Shown here piece after piece: positions 14,603 through 22,800 of a stretch of 44,582 nucleotides of DNA. Origin of the DNA: Kitasatospora griseola (lineage in GTDB: Bacteria > Actinomycetota > Actinomycetes > Streptomycetales > Streptomycetaceae); the NCBI RefSeq assembly GCF_014648555.1, contig NZ_BMRI01000043.1, positions 1 to 44,582 of the forward strand. Reading direction: 5' to 3'. The translations under genes were made by a program, and so were the position numbers. Every line of letters starts with the position of its first letter. Positions within the stretch are counted from its first letter, which is position 1. Below the pieces are notes generated by a model that saw only the letters and a list, made by a program, of their open reading frames with translations, was not told the DNA's origin and searched no databases.

Positions 14603-14890
14603 CACGTCGTCCCCCTCGCCAACGCCTGGCGGTCCGGAGCAGACCTGTGGGACACCAAGACCCGCAAGGCCTTCGCCAACGACCTCTCCGAGCCCCAGCT
14701 GGTCGCCGTCTCCGCGGTCAGCAACCGGTCCAAGGCCGACAAGGGCCCCGACGCCTGGAAGCCCCCGCTGCACTCGTACTGGTGCACCTACTCCCGGGCA
14801 TGGATCGAAGTGAAGAGCCACTACCGGCTCAACGTCACCGCCACCGAGAAGCAGGCCCTCACCGAAATGCTCAACACCTGCGACCAGTAA
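14603..14890 (+). pseudogene. HNH nuclease C-terminal fragment (DUF1524/GmrSD-type)
   Basis: The frame opens right after a stop at 14600-14602 with HVVPLANAWRSGADLW, then KAFANDLSEPQLVAVSA, NRSKADKGPDAWKPP and YWCTYSRAWIEVK, ending at TAA 14888-14890. In the HNH family common in streptomycetes this follows a 'DiDHvvPLanAW' active-site strand. Here the Asp and everything N-terminal are missing, and the fragment begins at the catalytic His. No start codon is available. It is a truncated remnant abutting the integrase remnant. Confidence 0.7.
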
Positions 14891-15173
14891 CAGCCGACCG
14901 AGCAGCAGACGCTGACCTCACGAGAGCCGCCGTCCCGCTCCAAGGCGGCACCGGCAGTGCCGCCGGCGCCCGGCACAACGCTGGACTCGGGCCCTGGGGC
15001 ACCCGGCAGGAACGATGGACGACGGCAAGGAGGACCTGACCGGGCGGCCGTACGAGCGGCGCCGGGCAGCACTCGACCTCAACCCCCCACGACCGCCCAC
15101 CACCTCAACAGTGGGCGGCCCGCGGAACAGCGCGGCGGAGGTTTGCGCCGCGGCCGAGCCGTCCCCGCAGCTT

Positions 15174-16361
15174 CTACGCTGGTTCAGGATCGGCTTTCAC
15201 GCCGCCCAGGACGAGACCGATCATGAGGGCTCCCTCGACGGCTGCCAGGATGCGCAGCAGCTGCTCGCGCTCCTCCTGTGTGCCGGCGTCGGCGTGTTTC
15301 ATCTTCTGCAGGTGGTTCCGGGCGGTGACGATGACGCGCGCGATCATCTCGTGGACCACGCTGCCGGCCTGCTCGACGCCGTTGACCGCGATCGGCTCCG
15401 GGCGCGGACCGCCTCCGTAGACGAAGCAGAGCGCTTCGGCAAGCTTGGTCGGCTTCTCAACGCCTTTTTCAATGTGAGTAAGGCCGTCGAAGTCGTCGAA
15501 GTTCGCGTGCACCCACGCAAGGGAGGTCTCCTGTGGGAACGCCTCCCGCAGGATCCGGTCGATCAGCTCGATGAGCGAGTTCGCCGCCTGGGAAATACCG
15601 TCTTCGGAGTACTGGAGGGCGTGCCGTGCTCCCCTGATCTTCTTGACCAGCCCAGAGTTGGCGCGCTCAACCCGCTTGACGGTCGCGTCCGAGATCAAGG
15701 CGCGGAACGTCTGCGTGAACTGCGGCGCCGCCCGGGGGTCCCAGATCTCCAAGTCGTCCGTCGTCGCGGACGTCTCCTGCATCGGCAGTCCGGTCAGAAC
15801 CTTCTCGCCAAAGAACGCGTCGACGTCGACCACGAGTTGCACGGCGTTGAGCAATATCCTGGTGTCGAGCTGGGTAGCGGCCTTCACCTGGGCCTTGGAC
15901 ATCAGCCCCACAGCGTCACCCCACGCCACCGCGAACGGCATGACCGACCGGATGAGTCGCCGGAGTACGAGGCTCACGACCGCGCCGTCCTGCTTCGCCG
16001 CGGTCAGCATCGCGCGGTACCGGGCCGCCCCCAGCAGCCGCAAGACGAACATGCTGTACATGCCGCTCGTAGCCCTGCGGTGAATCTCCGCGAGAAGTTC
16101 TTCGAGGTTCCCCTCGACGACGTATCGCGCGAGGGTTTCGAGTTTCTCCTCAGGTATCTGCGAGAAGAAGCTCTCGAGCCGCTCGGACCAGTGCCGGGAA
16201 TCCCCGATTTCGGTCATCGTGCTGCAGCCCGACACAATCAGGTCAATGGCGATGATCTCTGCTTCGCCGATCTGCAGGGCCGACAGCACCGCCGGGTCCA
16301 GCGACCGCAGGAAGGCAGCGATCTTCGACTGGTGGACATCAACAGATGCGATCTCGTTCAA
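15174..16361 (-). CDS. Unknown 395-residue helical protein
   Basis: The frame runs from a TTG at 16361; the start is uncertain because no good ribosome-binding site is seen. Codon use and composition are convincing. The N-terminal half has helices rich in Leu/Arg (YSMFVLRLLGAARYRAMLT; LVLRRLIRSVMPFAV). The middle has a motif-like stretch (RVERANSGLVKKIRGARHAL, then SEDGISQAANSLIELIDRIL). The C-terminus has VVHEMIARVIVTARNHLQ and a final hydrophobic ALMIGLVLGGV. The RGARHAL element vaguely recalls HEPN-type Rx4-6H motifs, but I cannot assign it. It may be a phage-defence or mobile-element gene given the context. Confidence 0.7.
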   Translation of the reverse strand: MNEIASVDVHQSKIAAFLRSLDPAVLSALQIGEAEIIAIDLIVSGCSTMTEIGDSRHWSERLESFFSQIPEEKLETLARYVVEGNLEELLAEIHRRATSGMYSMFVLRLLGAARYRAMLTAAKQDGAVVSLVLRRLIRSVMPFAVAWGDAVGLMSKAQVKAATQLDTRILLNAVQLVVDVDAFFGEKVLTGLPMQETSATTDDLEIWDPRAAPQFTQTFRALISDATVKRVERANSGLVKKIRGARHALQYSEDGISQAANSLIELIDRILREAFPQETSLAWVHANFDDFDGLTHIEKGVEKPTKLAEALCFVYGGGPRPEPIAVNGVEQAGSVVHEMIARVIVTARNHLQKMKHADAGTQEEREQLLRILAAVEGALMIGLVLGGVKADPEPA

Positions 16362-16528
16362 CCGCGGCCCTACCTCACGTCGTTGTGAGCTGATAGCACC
16401 GCCACGCTACCCGGAGCCTCGGACAGCATCATCAGCTTTTCGCGGCATGCGACCGACAGGAAGCACCGCAGTTGACCGGACGGAGCTCCCGGTGGCCGCC
16501 CGCGGCCGGCGGGGCGACGCTCGACACC

Positions 16529-16792
16529 ATGGCGATCATCGTGCTGTTCGAAGTCCGGGCCGCCCAGCAGGCCGGACCGGGCGGCGACGAGCCGGTCGTG
16601 GTCGCCGTACACGCCGCTGGATCCGACCCGGACGTCCCCGAGGACCCACTGCCCATCACACTGTGCGGGCAGGACACCGCGCCGATGGAGCACGCCCACT
16701 ACGAGCGCACCGCCCCCGGACAGCCCTGGCACCCGCCCGAGTTCACCGATGTGCGGTGCCCGAAGTGCGAGCGGGCGCTGCGTGGGCTGTGA
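16529..16792 (+). CDS. Small protein with C-terminal CxxC
   Basis: This 87-residue protein begins MAIIVLFEVRAAQQAGPGGD, has an acidic central part (AAGSDPDVPEDPLPITLCG) and ends FTDVRCPKCERALRGL. Two Cys near the end plus one at LCG could bind a metal. A decayed copy of the last 18 codons lies at 28787-28842. ATG 16529 gives the best start, although the frame is open upstream. Function unknown. Confidence 0.6.
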   Translation: MAIIVLFEVRAAQQAGPGGDEPVVVAVHAAGSDPDVPEDPLPITLCGQDTAPMEHAHYERTAPGQPWHPPEFTDVRCPKCERALRGL

Positions 16793-16828
16793 GGGCTGCG
16801 ACGTGTCGCCCGCCAGTCCCACCGGAGC

Positions 16829-16993
16829 GGGTCGCCGGTCATGGTGTGCGCGGCCTCCGGCACCGTAGTGGCCTCGGCCGGTCATCAGCGCGGCCCCGCA
16901 CTCCAGCATCTCGGCGTCCCAGCCGGTGACGTCGACCAGCTGACCGTCCAGCGGCCCGCCCACGCGGGCGGTGACGGAGGTGCCCACCGGCAT
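16829..16993 (-). pseudogene. GGPLDGQ-family paralogue, truncated/frameshifted
   Basis: From ATG 16993 the product reads GGPLDGQLVDVTGWDAEMLE, CGAALMTGRGHYGAGGRAH and then HDRRP. This is the same signature as the protein at 3871-4194. Beyond 16829 the frame runs antisense through the gene at 16529-16792. A neighbouring frame offers GDPLRWDWRATRRSPH, a more likely original C-terminus, so a one-base shift is probable. Confidence 0.5.
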
Positions 16994-17299
16994 CCGGGCA
17001 GAGGTGTCACCGGCCGACCGCTACCGGCAGAGACAGTCCGCTTCGGGCCACCGCCCGGTGACGTCCCGTCGGCCTGCGTCCCGCCCTCCGGCAGGACGCG
17101 GCGTTAGGTACGCGGGCCCTGCATCGTCCCTCCCGCCGCGCACAGGGCGCGGGCACAGCGCCTTGTGCTGGAGGAACCGCATGGCCCGACCGAAGACGAA
17201 CTCCTGGATTTTCACCGCTTCCTGTCTCCGCCGCTCCGAGCCCCCGGAAGGGGTGAGGAGCGGCACATGCCCGCTCCCGGAGCAAAACGGAGTTCAGGC

Positions 17300-17656
17300 A
17301 TGAACATTCGGGCGGCAGTACAGATGGTCGCATGGGTGGCCGCGACGGCGGTCGGCGCCCACGAAGCGCAGGGCGCGGGTGTCGGCGGGGTAGTCGTCCT
17401 GATCGGAGCCGCGGTGGTGGTCGGCGGCTGGACGACCTTCGTGCGGCGCGCCCTCGGAAGCCCGTGGACGGCGGCGTGGCGGGCCGGGGGCGAGCGGGCC
17501 GTGGAGGAGGTGATGGTGAAGGCGGCCGCCCTGGCCGTCGGGCACGCCGCCACCGGCACGGTCCCGCCCGTCTGGATGCTGATGCTCGAAGCAGCAACCG
17601 AGGTGGGCGCCGCCGTGGTGATCTGGGAACTTCGCCGACGGGGCAGCCACCGATAG
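17300..17656 (+). CDS. Small membrane protein
   Basis: This 118-residue protein starts at ATG 17300, with ACGGAG about 8 bp upstream. Two hydrophobic stretches near the N-terminus (VQMVAWVAATAVGAHE and GVGGVVVLIGAAVVVGGW) look like membrane helices, and later segments (MVKAAALAVGHAATG; WMLMLEAATEVGAAVVIW) could be two more. It ends in a basic ELRRRGSHR. It is followed by a strong terminator at 17669. Family not recognised. Confidence 0.6.
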   Translation: MNIRAAVQMVAWVAATAVGAHEAQGAGVGGVVVLIGAAVVVGGWTTFVRRALGSPWTAAWRAGGERAVEEVMVKAAALAVGHAATGTVPPVWMLMLEAATEVGAAVVIWELRRRGSHR

Positions 17657-17668
17657 CAGGCCTGCCAT

Positions 17669-17711
17669 CGTCTGCGTCACGGACGGGGCCTGCCCGTCCG
17701 TGACGCAGACG
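17669..17711 (+). terminator. Strong 19-bp hairpin
   Basis: CGTCTGCGTCACGGACGGG and its exact complement are separated by GCCTG. It lies 12 bp after the stop of the small membrane protein gene and 209 bp before the end of the opposing gene, so it may terminate both directions. Confidence 0.85.
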
Positions 17712-17919
17712 GCCTGGGGAGCGGCGGCCTGCTACCAACAATCCCGGGAGAACCCTCCCCGGCCCTGACGACCTGCTGTTCGCCACCATCGACCAGGCCG
17801 CCGGATCGCGAGTGCTGTGCGCCGCCCGGCCGGCGACGGCGGATCAGACGCACCTCGCCGTCGGCGCGGGTCAGCGCCGCGCACACCCGCACCGGGACGG
17901 TGGGCTCGGCCCTTGCTGG

Positions 17920-18354
17920 TCAGTCCTTGGCGGGGCGGCCGAGGGTCCATCCGGAGACGGCGGCGAGGGGGCCGCGCCAGGACGGCAGGGTGTGGACGGC
18001 GCGGCCGTCCCGGACGGTGACGTCCCGCAGGTGCAGGTGCCGGCGGCCCGGCGGCCGCTTCTTGCCCTCGTCGGCGTCGTCGGCGATCCGACCGTGGGCG
18101 GTGCGGACCGCGCGGGCGAGGTCGTAGTCGTCCAGCTCGTCCAGGAACAGCTTCCGCCGCGCCTCGGGCGAGATCACGGTGCCGGTGACCAGGGCGCCGG
18201 GCACCACCAGCGTGACCTCCAGGCCCTCGGCCTCGATGTCCTCGTGCTCCACACCCAGGCGCAGCAGTTCGAGATAGGGGTCGGGGTGGGTGTCGCGGTC
18301 TCCGGTCAGCACCCGGGACACGGCCTGGCCCAGCGCCCGAGTCGGGCTCAGCAA
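17920..18354 (-). CDS. GvpU-like protein (tentative)
   Basis: The 144-residue frame begins at a TTG (18354); internal GTG starts are possible. The pattern is YLELLRLGVEHEDIEAEGLE, VTLVVPGALVTGTVISPEA, a helical LDELDDYDLARAV, then RHLHLRDVTVRD and SWRGPLAAVSGWTLG. The layout resembles the gas-vesicle accessory family GvpU ('i.ltvgG.lvsGtlis ... ihLkdv ... WRG.i..V.GfsLG'). No other gvp genes are in the window, so an orphan member or a convergent pattern is possible. Confidence 0.5.
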   Translation of the reverse strand: MLSPTRALGQAVSRVLTGDRDTHPDPYLELLRLGVEHEDIEAEGLEVTLVVPGALVTGTVISPEARRKLFLDELDDYDLARAVRTAHGRIADDADEGKKRPPGRRHLHLRDVTVRDGRAVHTLPSWRGPLAAVSGWTLGRPAKD

Positions 18355-18440
18355 CTACGGGAGACACCGGGACCGGTCGCCGCTACACCGCCTCGTCGGG
18401 TCGCCGCCCGATCGGCGGCTGCCTCCCCAAGAGCTCAGCG

Positions 18441-19526
18441 TCAGTTGTCGCTGTACTCCCACTGCTCGATGCAGAACAGGGCCCCGGTGATCGTGCTGTC
18501 CCCGTCCCGCTCGGCTCGCACCCACACGTTGAGCTCGGCCGAGCCCACGTTCCCGTACGGGGTGTAGAGGACTTCCAGCGGATGGTCCTCGGCGTACCGG
18601 AAGAGTTCCGCCTCGACGACGGAGGGCCGGCGGCCGACCAGTTCGACGCCGTCGAGGAGGACCTGCGGGCCGGTGCGGCCGTGGATGCTCACTGCGCCCA
18701 GTTCGGGGCCGTGCGCGCCCTCCCAGTAGTGCGCGCTCACGCCGGCATGGTCGTAGTGTTCATCGTCCAGCTCCCACTTCTCGGGGTCGCGGCCCCCGCC
18801 CGGCAGGAATGGGTGATGGCCCTCGCGTTCGACGGGCTCCTCGCCGCCCAGCGCGGCGGCCACCTGCCGCGGGTTCATCCCGAACCGCAGCGGACCGACG
18901 CCCCGCAGCGGCGTGCACGCCCAGCGCGGCCGGTCCTGATCGGCCGTCACCGGCCCAGGGCCTGGGGGCGTCCGTCGGCCGTGCGACGGGCGGGTCGCCT
19001 CGGCGACCGGCTCGGTGTTCCAGGGGGCCTCGGCCAGTTCGGAGCCGGTGGCCAGGACACCGGTGATCATGTTGTCGCGGCGCTGCCTATGTCCCGTGGA
19101 CGAGTGCCCCCACTCCTGTTCCGCCCGTACGGACAGCCCCCAGGCCGGCACCTCCGGCTCCCCGTGGCGGTTCGTCCGTACCTCGGCCCCGTCGAGGATG
19201 GCGAGGCGGTGGATGTCGGCACGGGCCTCGGAGGGCACCCGGGCGACCAGTTCGACGTCCCTCAGCCGCAGCAACGGCCCGCCCGTCGCGTCGATCAGTA
19301 CCGCGACCAGCCGCGGTCCCGGCGCGTAGAAAGCGGTCAGCCCCGGCTCCTGGTAGTACTCCCGGACGTCTCCCGTCTGCCACGTCAGCTCGGGCCGGAC
19401 GCCCGCCTTCTCCAGGGCCTCCCGCACCTGCGCCGGGTCCATCCCGAAGCGCAGCGGCCCCACTCCCGCCAGCGGGTCGAGCACCCACTGCTCCCGTTCC
19501 CCCGGCGCTCTGTCCCACCAGCCCAT
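18441..19526 (-). CDS. Tandem-domain protein of unknown function
   Basis: This 361-residue protein starts at ATG 19526 with GGGG shortly upstream. It contains two related halves. The first opens with LAGVGPLRFGMDPAQVREAL and has LRDVELVARVPSEARADIHR. The second opens with LRGVGPLRFGMNPRQVAAAL and has LDGVELVGRRPSVVEAELFR. Each half ends with a strand pair containing WGLSVRAE or LNVWVRAERDG. This duplicated architecture is common in uncharacterised streptomycete proteins near RHS/toxin loci. It is the first gene after the deaminase toxin on the same strand, so an immunity role is conceivable but unsupported. Confidence 0.65.
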   Translation of the reverse strand: MGWWDRAPGEREQWVLDPLAGVGPLRFGMDPAQVREALEKAGVRPELTWQTGDVREYYQEPGLTAFYAPGPRLVAVLIDATGGPLLRLRDVELVARVPSEARADIHRLAILDGAEVRTNRHGEPEVPAWGLSVRAEQEWGHSSTGHRQRRDNMITGVLATGSELAEAPWNTEPVAEATRPSHGRRTPPGPGPVTADQDRPRWACTPLRGVGPLRFGMNPRQVAAALGGEEPVEREGHHPFLPGGGRDPEKWELDDEHYDHAGVSAHYWEGAHGPELGAVSIHGRTGPQVLLDGVELVGRRPSVVEAELFRYAEDHPLEVLYTPYGNVGSAELNVWVRAERDGDSTITGALFCIEQWEYSDN

Positions 19527-19867
19527 ACCAACCCCTGTGAACGATTTCCGCTACGTTCGGTGTGCCCCCGACAGCTATCCCGTCGGTCACCTCGGACGCA
19601 GTCTCCTGCGGTACTACAGCCACCGGAGCCCTCGTAGACTATCAGTCACCCGAATTGATCGACTCTCCGCCTCAGTGCTTTATCTGTCGAGGCGCGGGCC
19701 ATGTGCGGTGCCCGGCTGCGATCAATCCGGGCACCGCACGCAAGAATCCAGTGGGCCCGTTTCGAACCCAGTTCATTGATTCAAATTCCCACGCCGCGTC
19801 TCAATTGCGCGGCCTTCAACAAGAATTGGTATTTCCGGGTCGACCTGCGACCCGCCTGTCGGCGCGC
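19527..19867. other. Gap downstream of the toxin gene
   Basis: I see no credible gene on either strand in these 341 bp. The stretch is less GC-rich than its surroundings and contains the hairpin at 19703-19739. No immunity gene is evident, although one would be expected here for a polymorphic toxin. Confidence 0.5.
19703..19739 (-). terminator. Hairpin downstream of the toxin gene
   Basis: A perfect 13-bp stem (GTGCGGTGCCCGG with its complement) has an 11-nt loop. It lies 129 bp beyond the toxin stop on the minus strand. Confidence 0.7.
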
Positions 19868-22800
19868 CTATTTCTTCGGCTTTCCGCGCCCCTTGATTAC
19901 CGTGGGCCTATCCACCAAGCTTCCGTCCCCCTTTTCGTCCAGGTACCAGACGACAAGCTGGTAGCCTGCGGGCAGGATGTCCGGTATCACGTTCAGGCAC
20001 CCTACTTGGGGACTCCCATCCGGATTGTATCCTCCGCAGACCGACCTGTTGATGACGATCTCCATTTCATGGATGCCCTTGTTCCTCATGTCCCATGCGA
20101 GTTTCGTCTCGACGTCGGCGGTTATGCTGAGATTCCCGGCGTAGCCCAGTTCTTCCTTGAAGTATTTGTTGATTGCAGCCTTTGTTTCTTCGTTTCCGCT
20201 TACGAGTGCGCGAGTTGCTTTCCTTTCACCCTTGGCCCCGGCCTCCAGAACGTATCCTCGGGTAGGCTGAGTCTTCTGCCACACCACGAGGGTTTTATTT
20301 CCGAGGGCTTCGAGAGCCTTTTTGACTGCCGGAAATACTTCCGCGCAGTTGATGTTGTGGGTGAGGAGGGGGGTGGTGCCAGCCAGCACGTAGTACGTGT
20401 GGAGATCGGCGACGGTGAGGTTGTAGGCGGGCTGGAGAGCGGTCCAGTGCCGGATGGACGCGACCTGGGCGGTGGCGCCGGTGTCGGTGCGCAGGGTGTC
20501 GCCGACGCGGATATCAGCGGCGTAGGTCCACTGGGTGGTGTTCTGGACCCAGAAGGGGTGGTGGTCGGTGGCGGTGACCGTGCCCTGCTGGCCCTTGTCC
20601 GGGCTCGCGACGGTGAGTTCGGTGAAGTCGAGGTCGTCGGGGGTGTAGATGGTCGCTTCGACCCGGCGTGGTCCGCTTTCGCCGGTCTGTGGGTCGGCTG
20701 CTTGGACGGTGTCGCCGGCCTGGATTTGTTCGATGGGTTTGGTGGTGCCGTCGTCCATGAGGACGAGGGTTCCGGCCGGGAAGCTGTTGCGGGCGCAGGT
20801 CTTGGCGACCGCCGTCGCCGCCTTCTTGACGCCGGTCATCCAGTTCCAGGCGGCTTCGACGCCGTCGAGGGCCTGCTTGCCGAACTTCTTGACGAACTTG
20901 GCGCCTGCGCTGGCCCAGCCGGCGATCGGGATCATGCTGAAGCAGGACAGGCCGAAGTCCACGCCACTGGCGTAGTCGGCCAGGTACTCGCCGCCGGTCC
21001 ACATACAGTTGATGAAGTCGGCGGCCTCACCGTACCCCGGTATCAGCCCGATGATGTCGAGCTTGGTGTGCATCATGTCGGCGAAGCGGTCGTAGCTGGT
21101 GTAGTCCGCCGGGTTGAGGCTGGTGCCGAAGTACTTCTGGAAGGCCAGGAGCCCGTTGAAGACGTCGTTCCAGTCGACGCCGCTCTCCTCTGCCTGCTGG
21201 CGCAACTTCAGGTAGGTCCAGAACGCCTCCTCCTCCTGCGCGGCGCGGTCGGCTTCGGCGATGGCCTGCTTCTGCGCGGCGTCGCTGATCGCTGCGGCGC
21301 GGTCCGAGGACTCATGCGCGTTCTCCGCGGACTGGCGGGCGCGTGCGACGGCGGCGTAGGCGATGTCGGCGGAGCCCCGGGCTGCGGTGGCACTGCCGGC
21401 TGCGCGCAGGGCGGAGGCCTGGGCATCGACGGCGCTCGCGTGGGCCTGGACAGCGGCATTGCGCGCGGTGGCGGCCGAAGTGCGTGCCTGGGCGGCTGAG
21501 GCGTCCGCCTGGCCCGCGGAGGTCTTGGCGTCGTTGGCGTACCGGGCGGCGTCAGCTGCGGCGGCTTGGGCTTGGGCGGCGGCTTGCTGGGCCTGGGCGC
21601 TGGCGTTGTTGGCGTCGGCTGCGGCCTTGCCCGCGAGGGCGGCGTTCTGCTGGGCGAGGGCGGCGGCCTGGGAAGCGGAGGCGATGGTGTTGGTGATGGT
21701 CGCTTCGTGGGACCGGGTCAGATCGTCCTGCTGCTTGGCCTTGTAGCGGCCGCTGGTGAGGAAGTCGGTCTTGGCGGGGCCGGGGCTCTCGATGGCGATG
21801 GCCGCGGCAAGTTTGACCTCCTCTCCGCCGCCTTCGCCGCCGGTCTCCAGGAGTTGGGAGACCTTGACCTGGTCGTCGCTGGCCTTGGCCGTGTACTGGC
21901 CGCGGGTCAGGAAGGCGGTCAGGGCATCGGCGGTGTTGGCCTCGAGAGCGGCCTGAGCGGCGGCCTTGAGGGCCGGTCCGCCGGTCTCCATGAGCTGGGA
22001 AGCCTTGACCCGGTAGTCGCTGAGGGCGACCTGGTGGCGGCCGGTGGTCAGGAAGGTGTGGAGCTGTGCGGGATCGCCCGTGGCGAGGACGTTGGTGGCG
22101 GCGGTGCGTACCGTGACGAACTGGCTGTCCTGGGCGAGCTGCTGGGCCTGGAGGAGTTCGTCCTGTTGGGAGGAGGCCGTCCAGGCGGAGCGCACATAGT
22201 CGATGACGGCCTGGTCGGAACCGGTGAGGGCATACTCGGCGGCGGACTTGCTCCACGATCCGCGGGTCTTGAGGGCCGTGACGGCCATCTTGCGGCCGTT
22301 GGCGATGACGGTGGCGATGTCGCTGCCGGGCTGGGCGGCCTGGGTAGCAAGCTGGGCGGCGGTCTGATCGAGTTCGAGTGCCTGGGTCTTGGCCTTGTCG
22401 GCTTCGGCGAGGCTGATGTCGAAGACGGCCTTGAGATCCCGGGCCTGGTTGATGCCGGTGGCCTTGCGGGCCTCGCGTTCCTCCTTCTCGCTGTCGAGGG
22501 CGAGCTGGTGAACGGCGATGGCCTTGTTCACCGCATCCGTGGCAGCGTTGGCAGCGACAGCAGCGCTGTTGGCGTGCGCGGTGGCGCGGCCGGCTGCGGT
22601 GGTGGCGTTGCCCGCGTGCAGGGCGGAGTTGCGGGCGGCTTCGGCCGCGTTCGCCGCATGAGTGGCGGCAGAGCGGGCCGCGGCCCCGGCCTCGCGGGCC
22701 GCGGTCGCCGACTGGTCGGCGAATGCAGCGGCCTTGTTCGCCGAACGGACCGCCTCAGCGGCGTGCCGTTCCGCGGACGCGGCCGCCTGCTTGGCCTCTT

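Noticed and set aside
20348..20797. Hint segment as a true intein
   Set aside because: It lies just before a toxin tip, lacks a homing endonuclease, and the downstream domain is not an interrupted housekeeping protein; a BIL/Hint autoprotease fits better.
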